Shown here one piece after another: positions 50,884 through 60,400 of a stretch of DNA of 64,000 nt (position 1 is the first letter of the stretch; each line of letters opens with the position of its first letter). The translations under genes were made by a program, and so were the position numbers. The stretch is taken from NCBI RefSeq assembly GCF_017876165.1, contig NZ_JAGINQ010000009.1, positions 124,001 to 188,000 of the forward strand. The letters are read 5' to 3'. Under the pieces are notes generated by a model, which was given only the letters and a program-made list of their open reading frames with translations, was not told the DNA's origin and did no database searches. The DNA is from Azospirillum soli (GTDB lineage Bacteria > Pseudomonadota > Alphaproteobacteria > Azospirillales > Azospirillaceae).

Positions 50884-51115
50884 AATCCCCCCCATTGATT
50901 TTGAAGGACCGATTTTATGCCCTGTCGAGGCGCAGGGATCGGGGTTTTTCGCACCTCATCCTTTCTCCCCCGCACCGCCGATTATTTGAGTTGGCGCGGA
51001 GGGACTCTCCCCCCTCACTTTGCGGCAAATGACACAGTTCCTACCCTATTCCTTTGCGGGCTTGACCGGGCCGTCGCCGGTGCGATGGTCGGAGGTGGGA
51101 GGTTCCGCCCACGCA

Positions 51116-52612
51116 ATGCCCGACTCGTCCCGTTTCGCGCACCGCACCCTTGGCACGACCAACGCCGGCACGGCCAACATTGGCACAATGGGGGTGGCGC
51201 CACGCCCGGTCCTGCGCCATCTGCTGGCGCCGGCCGCGCTGACGCTTGCGGCGCTTGCCGGGGTCGCGCACCGCCCCTGGCTGACCGACCACATCGCGCC
51301 GTTCGCCGGTAGGATGACGGCCGAGGGCGTGGTGGCCGTGCTGGCGGCCACGGCGTGGCTGGGCGCCGCCTGGGCGGGATCGCGGGTCATCGACGTGGTC
51401 ATGGCGCGGAGCGTGCGCGCCGTGCCGATCCCCCGGCTGCTGACCGACCTGCTGCGCGCCTTCCTCTACGGGCTGGCGGTGCTGGGGATCCTGGCCTTCG
51501 TGCTGGGCCAGCCAGTGACTGGGCTGCTCGCAACCTCCGGTGTGCTCATCGCGGTACTGGGCTTCGCGTTGCGCAACATGATCGCCGACATCTTCTCCGG
51601 CATCGCGCTGAACATCGAGCATCCCTACCGCATCGGCGACTGGATCGAGCTTGCCCCCGGCCTCACCGGACGGGTGGACGAGATCAACTGGCGCGCCACC
51701 CGCCTGATCACGCTCGAAGGCACGGCGCTGGTGGTCCCCAACGGGCTGGCGGCCGGAAGCCGCATCGTGAACTTCAGCCAGCCGGGCACCGGCTTCCGCG
51801 CCACCCTCACCGTGACTCTCGACCCGGAGGTGCCGGTGGCGCGGGCCAAGCGCATCCTTCTGTCGGCCATCGTCTGCTGCGACAGCATCCCGGCCGAGCC
51901 GCGCCCCGACGTGGTCGTGGAGTCCGTCACCCTGAACGGCGTCACCTATCAGGCGCGCTTCTGGGTGCCCGACTACGCGCATCTGGCCTCCGGCCGCGAC
52001 GCCGTGGCCTCCGCGATCCTGGAGCACCTCACCCGCGCCGGCCTGGAGCCCGCCCGCCCCAAGCAGGAACTGCGCCGCCCCCGCCCCGCCCAACCCCTCC
52101 AAGCGTCGGAGGAGTTGGGTCAAGCCCTGTTGTCCAAGGTGGACCTGTTCGCCGCCTTCCGGGAGGATGAGGTCGTCGAACTCGCCGCCGGCATGCACGT
52201 CCGCCACGTCCCGGCCGGCGAGGCCGTGGTCCGCCAGGACGAACTCGGCACCTCCCTCTTCCTGGTCGCGGAGGGGGCGCTGGACGTGCGCGGCGCCTTC
52301 GGCGGGCGGACGATCCTGCTCGACCACATGGGGCCGGGCGACGTGTTCGGGGAGATGTCCCTGCTGACCGGCCAGCCGCGCAGCGCCTCGGTCATCGCCA
52401 ACACCGATGCCGTGGTCTACGAGCTGGACAAGGAAGCGCTCGACCCCGTGCTGCGCCGCCGTCCGGAGCTGGCGGCGCGTCTGGCCGACCTGATGGGCCT
52501 GCGCCAGCGCCGCAACGACGCCCACCGCCGCGCCAGCACGCCCGCCACCGCCACGCCGGCCGCCACAGACCACGACCTGCTGGCACGGTTGCGGGCGTTT
52601 TTTAAATTGTGA
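51116..52612 (+). CDS. MscS-type channel with a C-terminal cyclic-nucleotide-binding domain
   Basis: About 498 residues. Several N-terminal helices (residues 25-160), the MscS pore and beta domain (LRAFLYGLAVLGILAFVLGQ, GFALRNMIADIFSGIALNIEHPYRIGDWIEL), then a cytoplasmic cNMP domain (HVRHVPAGEAVVRQDELGTSLFLVAEG, FGEMSLLTGQPRSASV). FGE and PRSA are the phosphate-pocket motifs, so ligand binding is likely. Members of this bCNG family respond to cAMP or cGMP. The start is uncertain: 51116 has GGAGG about 13 bases upstream; 51029 and 51188 are alternatives. Confidence 0.9.
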   Translation: MPDSSRFAHRTLGTTNAGTANIGTMGVAPRPVLRHLLAPAALTLAALAGVAHRPWLTDHIAPFAGRMTAEGVVAVLAATAWLGAAWAGSRVIDVVMARSVRAVPIPRLLTDLLRAFLYGLAVLGILAFVLGQPVTGLLATSGVLIAVLGFALRNMIADIFSGIALNIEHPYRIGDWIELAPGLTGRVDEINWRATRLITLEGTALVVPNGLAAGSRIVNFSQPGTGFRATLTVTLDPEVPVARAKRILLSAIVCCDSIPAEPRPDVVVESVTLNGVTYQARFWVPDYAHLASGRDAVASAILEHLTRAGLEPARPKQELRRPRPAQPLQASEELGQALLSKVDLFAAFREDEVVELAAGMHVRHVPAGEAVVRQDELGTSLFLVAEGALDVRGAFGGRTILLDHMGPGDVFGEMSLLTGQPRSASVIANTDAVVYELDKEALDPVLRRRPELAARLADLMGLRQRRNDAHRRASTPATATPAATDHDLLARLRAFFKL

Positions 52613-52621
52613 GAACCCGAA

Positions 52622-52655
52622 TCCCCTCTCCCGCCCCCGGCGGGAGAGGGGAAAA
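52622..52655. terminator. Bidirectional terminator hairpin
   Basis: CCCCTCTCCCGCC and GGCGGGAGAGGGG form a 13-bp perfect stem with a CCC loop, followed by AAAATTT. It lies between the convergent MscS and DUF2336 genes. Confidence 0.85.
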
Positions 52656-52660
52656 TTTGC

Positions 52661-53830
52661 TCACGTCCCCACCGGCAGGAACGGCACGCCGGCCTGTTCC
52701 ATGGCGCGCTCGATCACCTCGGCCGAGGTCTGGTCGAACAGTTGCAGCAACAGGTCGTCGATCTCCCGCTCCTCGCTGCCGGCGCAGGCATCGAACAGGG
52801 TGGCGATCACCTCGGCCTGATACCGCTCGCGTCCACTGTCGCCGCCAGCGTAGCCCATGGCCTTTGCCACCGCGATGGCGACGCGGAAGGGTTTCATCAG
52901 ATTGTTGGACAGGCCGGCCTTGGCGAACAGCGCCTTCAGCCCGCGCGGGCCGCCGTCCCAGGCCAGCTTGCGGGCGTTCTCCACCGGCAGCCCCGCCCGC
53001 ACCGCAATCCCCGCCGTGAACAGCGCGATCTCCCCCGCGCACAGTGCCCGGAACAGCAGCGCCGAGGTCAGCCGGCCCCGGATCAGCAGATGCCGGGCCA
53101 GCAATTCCACATCGGCCTCGCCCCGCGTCAGCGGCTTCAGCAGCAGCAGAGTCGCCGCCTCGCGCGCCCGCTCCACCAGCTGCCCGATCAACCGGGGGCT
53201 TAGCCGGTGAGTGCGGATCAGCCGCGCCCGGATTTCCTCCGACACGAAGAGGATCAGCTTTTCGACCACGGCGGCGGACAGGTCGGGCCGCGCGGCCATC
53301 GCCTCGTTCACCGGGGCGACCGCGCCGAAGCGGTCCAGCACCTCGGTCAGCGCTGGTTCCGGAATAACGGCACCCCGGTTGCGCAACAACTCTGTGATGA
53401 CGATGACGTTGCCCGTCTGCACCAGGGCGGTGGACAGGGCGGGCGACAGGCGCTTGCGCCCGGCGATGGCCAGCTGCTTGGCCGCCCGCTGCTCGGTCAG
53501 GATTTCCAGCAGCAGCCCTTCGCTCAGCCGGTCTGCGTGGCGCAGGATCGGGAAAGCCACCCGGTCCACGTCGCGGGCCAGCCGTTCGGCCAGATCCTCG
53601 GTCAGCAGGGTGGAATTGTGGATCTGCCACGCCACCGCCTCGCGCACGGCGGTCACCGCGTCGGCGGCGAAGCGTTGCAGGATCTCCAGCGCGAGCCTAC
53701 GCTCGGCCTCGCCCAGCTCGCCGGATTCCAGGTCGCGCACCAGATGGGTCATGGTGTCGATGCGCGCCTGGGCGTCGGGTGCGGTCAGCAGACGCTGCAC
53801 GTCCTGCTGGGTGAGAGAGCGCGTGGCCAT
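52661..53830 (-). CDS. DUF2336 protein
   Basis: 389 residues, all-helical, with repeated helical pairs rich in Leu and Arg typical of DUF2336: TVLVRDLESGELGEAERRLALEILQRFAADAV, AFPILRHADRLSEGLLLEIL, AVVEKLILFVSEEIRARLIRTHRLSP. The C-terminal half continues as HEAT-like repeats. It is cytoplasmic. The family is alphaproteobacterial and of unknown function. Its start lies 19 bases downstream of the MarR stop on the same strand, so the two may be one transcript. Confidence 0.82.
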   Translation of the reverse strand: MATRSLTQQDVQRLLTAPDAQARIDTMTHLVRDLESGELGEAERRLALEILQRFAADAVTAVREAVAWQIHNSTLLTEDLAERLARDVDRVAFPILRHADRLSEGLLLEILTEQRAAKQLAIAGRKRLSPALSTALVQTGNVIVITELLRNRGAVIPEPALTEVLDRFGAVAPVNEAMAARPDLSAAVVEKLILFVSEEIRARLIRTHRLSPRLIGQLVERAREAATLLLLKPLTRGEADVELLARHLLIRGRLTSALLFRALCAGEIALFTAGIAVRAGLPVENARKLAWDGGPRGLKALFAKAGLSNNLMKPFRVAIAVAKAMGYAGGDSGRERYQAEVIATLFDACAGSEEREIDDLLLQLFDQTSAEVIERAMEQAGVPFLPVGT

Positions 53831-53849
53831 GGACGAGCCGCTTTTCGGA

Positions 53850-54368
53850 TCAGAACTCCGGAGTATCGTAGCGGATAAGATCGCTCCACGCCCGTTCCAT
53901 CCGGCGCAGCGTCCGGTAGGTCGTCTCGAAATCCGCGGCTTCCGTGTCGTTGCGCACCAGAGTCTCGGCCCGCACGGCCTCCAGCGATTTCAGCGCCTCG
54001 CACAGCTTCAGCCCGCGCTCCGACAGGCGCAGCCGCGCCGTGCGCCGGTCGCGCTGCGAGGCCGAGCGATCCACGTAGCCCGCCTCGACAAGGTGCTTCA
54101 GGTTGTAGGACGCGTTGGAGCCCAGATAGTAGCCGCGCTCCAGCAGGTCGCGCACCGACAGTTCCTCGTTGCCGATGTTGACCAGCATCAAGGCTTGGCT
54201 GGGGCTGAGGTCATCGACGCCGATGCGCGCCAATTCCATGCGCAGCACGTCGAGGAAGCGGCGGGTCATGCTCTCGATGATGCGGCCAAGGTCGGTGTAG
54301 ACCGCCGGCACGGCGGCGCGGTTGATCCGCTCGGGCTCGCTCGGGGATTGTTTCATGGCGGCGCTCAT
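53850..54368 (-). CDS. MarR-family regulator (LdtR-like)
   Basis: 172 residues. RRFLDVLRMELARIGVDDLSPSQALMLVNIGNEELSVRDLLERGYYLGSNASYNLKHLVEAGYVDRSASQRDRRTARLRLSERG matches LdtR of alphaproteobacteria, which controls L,D-transpeptidase and stress genes. The recognition helix is GSNASYNLKHLVEAG. The ATG at 54368 has GGGAG 7 bases before it. AT-rich palindromes upstream are candidate operators. Confidence 0.88.
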   Translation of the reverse strand: MSAAMKQSPSEPERINRAAVPAVYTDLGRIIESMTRRFLDVLRMELARIGVDDLSPSQALMLVNIGNEELSVRDLLERGYYLGSNASYNLKHLVEAGYVDRSASQRDRRTARLRLSERGLKLCEALKSLEAVRAETLVRNDTEAADFETTYRTLRRMERAWSDLIRYDTPEF

Positions 54369-54445
54369 GGGGCTGCTCCCGCTTTTCGAATGCACTTCAA
54401 CGAATGGGTTCCGAACCGAAGGGGGTATCCCTCCCTCCGAACCGA

Positions 54446-54476
54446 GAATGAAAATATTTTATTCGAATTTGTCGAA
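54446..54476. promoter_or_regulatory. AT-rich palindromes, candidate MarR operators
   Basis: GAAT-G-AAAATATTTT-ATTC (54446-54464) and TTCGA-ATTTG-TCGAA (54462-54476) overlap in the gap between the MarR and hydrolase genes. AT content is far above the surrounding sequence, so this is probably the promoter core. Confidence 0.45.
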
Positions 54477-54632
54477 ACAATGTTGAGACATGCCGTCCGC
54501 GCTGTGGGGAACCGGTTTCGCTCCCTGGCGTTTGCAACGGGGTACCTGTTTTGCACCGCCGAAGGAGCTGCCCATGCCAGCCGCCATCCGCCCGTCCCGC
54601 CCCGAAAACGTTATGGAACGGAGGGCTCGCTG

Positions 54633-55604
54633 ATGCGCAACGGATTGGCTCTCGCCGCCGGCCTGCTGGCCGGCCTGTGGCTCGACACCACCCGCCGCAC
54701 CGCGCGGGTCGAACGCGACCACCCGCCCCGCGGCCGGTTCGTGGACGCCGACGGCGTGCGGCTGCACTATCTCGACCGTGGCCCCGCGAACAAGGCCGAT
54801 GGCCGTCCCGTCGTGTTCCTGCACGGAAACGGCATCCTGGCCGAGGACTGGTCGCTCAGCATCCTCGACCAGGCCGCGCGCCACCGGCGCTGCATCGCCT
54901 TCGACCGCCCGGGCCACGGCTACAGCGAGCAGCCGCCCGGCGCTTATGGCGCGGCGGAGCAGGCGGCCATTCTGCGCGCCGGCGTCCGCGCGCTGGGTTT
55001 GGAGCGTCCGATCATCCTCGGCCACTCGCTGGGCGGGATCGTCGCCTTGGCTTGGGCGCTGAACTACCCGGACGAGGTCGGCGGGGTGGTGTTCGTGTCC
55101 GGCTACGCCTACCCGACGCCGCGCGCCGACTTCATCCCCTTCATGGGGCCGGCCATTCCGGTTGCCGGCCAAGTGATGAGCCGCACGATCCTCCAGCCGG
55201 TGGACCGCCTGCTTCTGCCGCCGCTGATGCGCCGCATTTTTGAGCCGAACCCGGTGCCGCCTTACTACGCGGACATTCCGCCCGACCTGCTGCTGCGCCC
55301 GACGCAGTTGGAGGCCGCCGCCGCGCAGCTCGCGGCGCTGATCCCCAGCGCGGTCGAGCTGTCCCCGCGTTATCCGGAAATCCGCTGCCCCGTCGCCATC
55401 GTCGCCGGGCAGGAGGACCGCATCGTCAACCCGCAGGACCACGCCGTGCGCCTGCACCACGACATCCAGGGATCGACGCTGCACCGGCTGGCCGGAACGG
55501 GCCATATGCCGCACCACGCGCGGCCCGACGCGGTGCTTGCCGCCATCGATCGGGTGGAACGGGCCTTGACCGTGGAGACCCCCACGGCCGTCCCGGTAGG
55601 CTAA
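54633..55604 (+). CDS. Alpha/beta hydrolase, probably membrane-anchored
   Basis: 323 residues. An N-terminal hydrophobic segment (GLALAAGLLAGLWL) could anchor it in the membrane. The oxyanion motif is VFLHGNGI, the nucleophile elbow is ILGHSLGGIVAL, the acid is Asp in VAGQEDRIV, and the His is in LAGTGHMPHHARPD. The substrate is unknown. GGAGGG precedes the ATG. Confidence 0.9.
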   Translation: MRNGLALAAGLLAGLWLDTTRRTARVERDHPPRGRFVDADGVRLHYLDRGPANKADGRPVVFLHGNGILAEDWSLSILDQAARHRRCIAFDRPGHGYSEQPPGAYGAAEQAAILRAGVRALGLERPIILGHSLGGIVALAWALNYPDEVGGVVFVSGYAYPTPRADFIPFMGPAIPVAGQVMSRTILQPVDRLLLPPLMRRIFEPNPVPPYYADIPPDLLLRPTQLEAAAAQLAALIPSAVELSPRYPEIRCPVAIVAGQEDRIVNPQDHAVRLHHDIQGSTLHRLAGTGHMPHHARPDAVLAAIDRVERALTVETPTAVPVG

Positions 55605-55631
55605 ATCGGGGGGTGTCGGGGACTGGAGGTT

Positions 55632-55663
55632 GCGACTCGAAAAAAACGACTCGATGCGACTCG
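55632..55663. repeat. Three CGACTCG repeats
   Basis: GCGACTCG (55632-55639), CGACTCG (55647-55653) and GCGACTCG (55656-55663) lie 90-120 bases before the next ATG. This might be a direct-repeat operator or chance. Confidence 0.35.
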
Positions 55664-55751
55664 GATGAGCGATGGTTAACAGTTTGGTTACGAACCCAGG
55701 GCTAACGTTCGGTCAGAACGCACACCTTCAGCGCCTCAAGGATTCTGACCG

Positions 55752-56087
55752 ATGTCCATGGCCGCCGACGTTGATACCATCGAACGCACCTCCATCGTCG
55801 CTTACACCCTCCTCAACGAGCTGCACGACGTGCTGGCTCTGCCCAAGGCTCCCGACGATGTGACGCTCGGCATCCTCATGGGCCTGTCCATGTTCATGGA
55901 TGACAAGGTCGGCCCGATGCGCGCCAAGCGCCTGATGTCGGAGGCCCCGACCATCGTCCTGAAGACGGACGCCCACGTGACCGGCGAGCAGATGCAGCGC
56001 ATCATGCCGGTCCTGCGCGCCTTCGGCGACCACCTGAAGGACATGCGCGCCAAGGCCGCCCGTCCGGTGGACGACACGGTCCTGTAA
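55752..56087 (+). CDS. Small unknown protein
   Basis: 111 residues, soluble and helical, with no signal. It has TIERTSIVAYTLLNELHDVLALPKAPDDVTLGILMGLSMFMDDKVGPMRAKRLMSEAPTIVLK. I do not recognise the family. The second Met at residue 3 is an alternative start. A strong terminator follows it, so it is probably a stand-alone gene. Confidence 0.68.
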   Translation: MSMAADVDTIERTSIVAYTLLNELHDVLALPKAPDDVTLGILMGLSMFMDDKVGPMRAKRLMSEAPTIVLKTDAHVTGEQMQRIMPVLRAFGDHLKDMRAKAARPVDDTVL

Positions 56088-56111
56088 AAGCGGCCCGCAA
56101 GGTCTTTTTCG

Positions 56112-56150
56112 GGAAGAGGCTCGGCCCCACGGCCGGGCCTCTTCCTTTTT
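56112..56150 (+). terminator. Rho-independent terminator
   Basis: GGAAGAGGCTCGGCC and GGCCGGGCCTCTTCC pair with one G/T wobble around CCAC, followed by TTTTT. It ends the transcript of the small unknown gene at 55752-56087. Confidence 0.85.
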
Positions 56151-56218
56151 GCCGCTTGCAGCTCTGGGTTTCCGGCCATGCTTGACCAGCCCGCCGTTTC
56201 GGCGGATGCTCGGCCTCC

Positions 56219-56530
56219 ATGGACTGGCTCACCGCGCTTTCCATCGTCACCATCGCGGCCGGCGTGACCATCAGCATCGTGGTGCTGGCGGCCGTCGGAT
56301 CGATCCGCCACAGCCTGAACGAAGGCTCGGCCCGGCAGGCGCAGCAGATCCGCAAGCTCGCGGAGACGGTTGCGTCCCTGAACGCCCAGCAGCAGGCGGC
56401 GCAGGCGCGCATCGAGCTGCTGACCGACGCCAACCGCAAGCTGGCCGGGCAGTTGACCGCTTTGGGTGAACGATTGGGCGACGCGGACGCCTCCCCCCGC
56501 CCCTCCGGAACCGCGAAGCTCCTGCATTGA
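56219..56530 (+). CDS. Small membrane protein with coiled coil
   Basis: 103 residues. One N-terminal membrane helix (LSIVTIAAGVTISIVVLAAVG), then a charged helical part rich in Gln and Ala (ARQAQQIRKLAETVASLNAQQQAAQARIELLTDANRKL) that looks like a coiled coil. No family recognised. Its stop overlaps the TTG start of the methyltransferase (TTGA), so they are translated together. Confidence 0.68.
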   Translation: MDWLTALSIVTIAAGVTISIVVLAAVGSIRHSLNEGSARQAQQIRKLAETVASLNAQQQAAQARIELLTDANRKLAGQLTALGERLGDADASPRPSGTAKLLH

Positions 56531-57351
56531 CGACCGCCACCACGATTGACGAACGGGCGCGCTGGACCGCCAGCGCCGACGCCTGGGACCGCTGGGCCGA
56601 CCCCATGGCCGATCTGGCCGACAAGCTGAACCAGCCCTTGCTGGACGCGGCGGGCGTGACGGCCGGCACGCGCATCCTCGACCTCGCGTCGGGTGCCGGG
56701 GAACCGGCCCTGAGCGCGGCGCGGCGCGTCGGGTCTTCCGGTCTGGTGGTCGGCAGCGACCTCGTCCCCGGCATGATGGCCGGCGCCGTGCGTCGCGCCG
56801 CCGAGTTGCCGGACGGGCGCCCCGCCTTCACCGCCGCCGACATGACCGCCCTGCCCTTCCCGGACGGCTGCTTCGACGGGATCACCTGCCGCTTCGGCAT
56901 CATGTTCGTGCCCGACGTGGTCGGAGCCCTGGCCGAGGTGCGCCGCGTCCTGCGCCCCGGCGGCAAGGCGGCCTTCATGGTCTGGGGTCCGCGCAACGGC
57001 AACGCGCTGTTCGAGGTGGTGAACGCGGCGGTCGCGGCGACGCTCGGCGAGGACGGCAGCCTCGCTCCGCTGTTCCGCTTCGCCGAACCGGGCGGGCTTG
57101 CCGAGGCCATGCGCGCCGCCGGCTTCCGCGAGGCGACCGAAACGGACATCACCCCGGTCCGCAAGGCTCCCAAGGGCCAGCCCTTCTGGCGCGCCACCCT
57201 GGACATGAGCTTCGGCCACCGCCTGCACGGCCTCGACGCCGCCCGGCGCGGCGCGCTGGAAGCCGACATCGTCAGCCGTTTCGAGGAACGCGCGTCCGGC
57301 GACGTGATCCCGCTGCCCGCCCACGTACGGATCGTGGTCGGAACGGCCTGA
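56527..57351 (+). CDS. Class I SAM-dependent methyltransferase
   Basis: 274 residues. The SAM loop is ILDLASGAGEPALSAARRV, followed by VVGSDLVPGMM and ADMTALPFPDGCFDGITCRFGIMFVPDVVGALAEVRRVLRPGGKAAFMVWG, typical of a UbiE/Methyltransf_11 enzyme. The substrate is unknown. The start is a TTG at 56527, overlapping the end of the previous gene; no later ATG gives an intact N-terminus. Confidence 0.87.
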   Translation: MTTATTIDERARWTASADAWDRWADPMADLADKLNQPLLDAAGVTAGTRILDLASGAGEPALSAARRVGSSGLVVGSDLVPGMMAGAVRRAAELPDGRPAFTAADMTALPFPDGCFDGITCRFGIMFVPDVVGALAEVRRVLRPGGKAAFMVWGPRNGNALFEVVNAAVAATLGEDGSLAPLFRFAEPGGLAEAMRAAGFREATETDITPVRKAPKGQPFWRATLDMSFGHRLHGLDAARRGALEADIVSRFEERASGDVIPLPAHVRIVVGTA

Positions 57352-57359
57352 ACTCCCTA

Positions 57360-57400
57360 CTCCATTCCCTCTCCCACCGGGGTTAGGAGAGGGAATGGAG
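57360..57400. terminator. Bidirectional terminator hairpin
   Basis: CTCCATTCCCTCTCC (57360-57374) and GGAGAGGGAATGGAG (57386-57400) form a 15-bp stem with an 11-base loop, between the convergent methyltransferase and tamB. Confidence 0.8.
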
Positions 57401-57406
57401 AGCGCG

Positions 57407-60400
57407 TCAGTAGTTCATCTCCCACTTCACACCCAGCCGGGTTTCCGCGTCGGCGCCGACGTCAGCTTCCGCCTTGATGTTCTTGGTGATGTCCACCTCC
57501 ACGGTGGCGCGGCTCTGGTTCGCGCCGATGCCTTGCTCCACGCCGACATAAACGCGGTCGCTGACGTAGCGCCCGGCCTCGACCGCTCCACCGCGGCCGT
57601 TCTCGCCGGTGGTGAAGTCCAGCCGGTCCACGCCCAGCCCGCGCCGCACACGGTCGAGCAATCCACCGCCCCCACCGCCGAAGCCCGCCAGCGTCGCCGC
57701 CGACTGGGCAAGCTGCACCGCCTCCGCCGCGCCCAGGTTGGCGACGGATTTGCCGAACAGCACGCCGGCCAGCACCTCGTCCTGCGGCAGTCCCTGGGGC
57801 GAGGTCAGCTCCAGCTTCGGCTGGCGGGCGGTGCCGGTGATCACGACCTGCGCCGTGATGTTGTTGGCGGTCGCCTCCGCCAGCAGATCCAGGCGCGGGT
57901 CGATCTCCGGCCCGCCGTCGAACTCGATAATGCCGCGCTTGAAGACGAAGGATTTGGCGAGCAGGTCGAGCTTGCCCTTGATCATGGTCAGCCGCCCGGC
58001 CACCACGGGCTGGTTTGCCGTGCCGGTGACGGCCAGTTGGCCGCTGAACTCCGCCTCCAGCCCGCGCCCGCGCACGAAAATCTGGTTCTGCGCGCCCACC
58101 GTCAGGTTCAGCCCCAGCGCGAAGGGCGGGGGTTCGGGCGGCGGAGCGTCCGGCGTGGCGACGGCGTTGCTGACGCTCGCGTTGCGGACGGTCTTCGTGT
58201 TGCCCTTCCGCCCATTCGCCTTCTGAGTCGGCTTCTGGGCTGCCGGCTTTTGGGCCACCACCGACTTCGGCGCGGTTTGGGAGGCGGTCTGAACGGCGGG
58301 GCGCCCGCCGCCGACTTCGACCACCTTCAGATCGACCACGTTGGGCGGCGTCTGGTTGGGGATCTGCACGTCCACCCGCTCCAACCGCACCGGCCCGGCC
58401 AGCACGGGGTTGGTGAAGGTGCCGGTGAGGGTCAGCGACGCGCCGAGCGTCGCCGTCGCCAGATCGTTCTGCACCAGCCGCGCGTTGTCCGCCTGGATCT
58501 GGATGTCGAGCTGCCGCGCGTCCGTCGCCGCCGGCCGGATGACGCCGCGCGCACCCACCGCGCCGCCGTTCGCCGTTCGCGCGGTGAAGGACTGGATGGT
58601 GAAGACGTCGCCTTCGCCGACGATGCGCGCGTCGATGTTGCTGATGATCGCGCCCGACGCGCGGTTCTCGTACCGCGCGTTGTTCAGCGCCACAGTGCCG
58701 CCCAATTGCGGCGCGCCGACCGTCCCGCCCACGTTCATGTCCAGCCGCAGGGTCCCCTGCGCCCGATCGCCGGACGCCGCCAGCAGGTCGTTCGCCAGAG
58801 AGGCGTCGATGGTGCCGTTGACCGCCGCCTCCAGCCGTCCCTTCTCCGGCACCGACACGGCGAAGGTCTCGGCGTTCATGACCAGCGGCGCCCCGGCCGT
58901 CAGGTTCAGCCGCCCGCCGCCCCCGTTCCGCGTGGCCGCGTTGCCGTTGACCGACACCCGCTCGTCCCGCCACTGCGCGTTGAGGGTGGCGTCGATGCCC
59001 GGAACGCCGGCCTGCGTGGTCTGCTGCGCCCTGAGGTTGGCGACGCGCACCGTGGCGTCGGCGCGCGGCTTCCGCACGGTGCCGCCCAGCGTCGCCTGCG
59101 CGTTCAGCGTGCCGTCCAGCCGCAGCGTCGGATCGGCCAGCCGGGCCAGCGCCATCGGCACCTGATCCAGCCGCAACTCACCGGACAGCGCGTCGCCCTT
59201 CAAGCCGAGGTCGGCGACCAGCCGCGCCGTCCCGCTGACCAGCTGCAACCCCGATACCTCGTAGCGCCGGTCGCCCAGCGCGATGGTCGCCGGCCCCGCC
59301 AGACGGAAGGATTCGCCGGAATAGCGCCCCTGCATCCGCTCCAGCCGGACGCGGTTGAGGTCCCCTTCCTGCGCGAAGGTCCCGGCCAGTTCCAGCGCCA
59401 GCGGGTCGCGTCCGGCGCCCGCCGCGTCGGCCCGGAAGGAGGCTTTGGCAAGGTTGCCGTCCACGCTCGCCGTGACGCGCGACAGGTCGTTGCCCGCCGC
59501 CGCCCCGTCCTGAAGCTCCACCCGCGCCTTGCCGCTGGCGCTGCCCAGCGCGTCGGCCACGTCCGCCGTCGCGGTCAGGCGGCGGGCGGCCAGCAGCGGC
59601 GCCCCGTCCCCCTCGACCCGCAGGTTACTGGCGTCGGCCTTCAGCACCGCCGCCTGCTTCCCGTTCGGAGCGTCGAGCGCCACCGTGAAGCCCGCCGCCC
59701 CGTCCAGCGGCACCCCGGCCAGTTCCGAGAAGGTCTTCAGCTGCGGCAGGTTGCCCTCAAGCCGCCCGGTCGCGGTCATCGCGTCCAGCGCCACCCGCAC
59801 CGCCCCGGTGACCCGGTTCGGCCCGCTCGCCACGGCCAGTTCATTCAGTTGCAGGACCTGCCCGGTCAGCGCATAGCCGCCGTCCACCGACAGGCCGGCG
59901 CCGGCCAGATGGGTGCGCGCCGTCACCCGCCCCTTCGGCTCGGCCGGCAGGCCCGCCGCCGTCGCGGTCAGTTCCGTCGCGCCGAAGCGCCGGCCCTGCA
60001 CCACCAGATCGCGGGCGTTCAGCCGGGCTTCCGCCTCCAGCGCGTCCAGCGGCCCCTTTGCCGTGGCGTCCAGCGCCAGCCCGCCTTGCATCGGCGTGCC
60101 GGCCGCCGCGCCGACCGGGGCAAGGTCGGCGACCTCCAGTCGCGTGTTCGCCTCGACCCGGCCATCGACCAGGGCGGCGGCGCCGACCAGCCGGCCGTTG
60201 CCGCCGTCCACCGCCAAATCCTGAAGCCGCATCGCCCCGCCCGGCTCCATCACCAGCCGGGCGCCCAGCGTCGCCGCGTCGCCCAACACCGCGTCCGCCG
60301 GGGTGCCGGTGTCCAGCCCCCGAAGCGCGCCGCTCAGTTCCGCCGTCAGGGTGCCGTCCTGCGTCCGGCGCACCGGCCCGCCCAGCGTCGCCGCCCCGCC

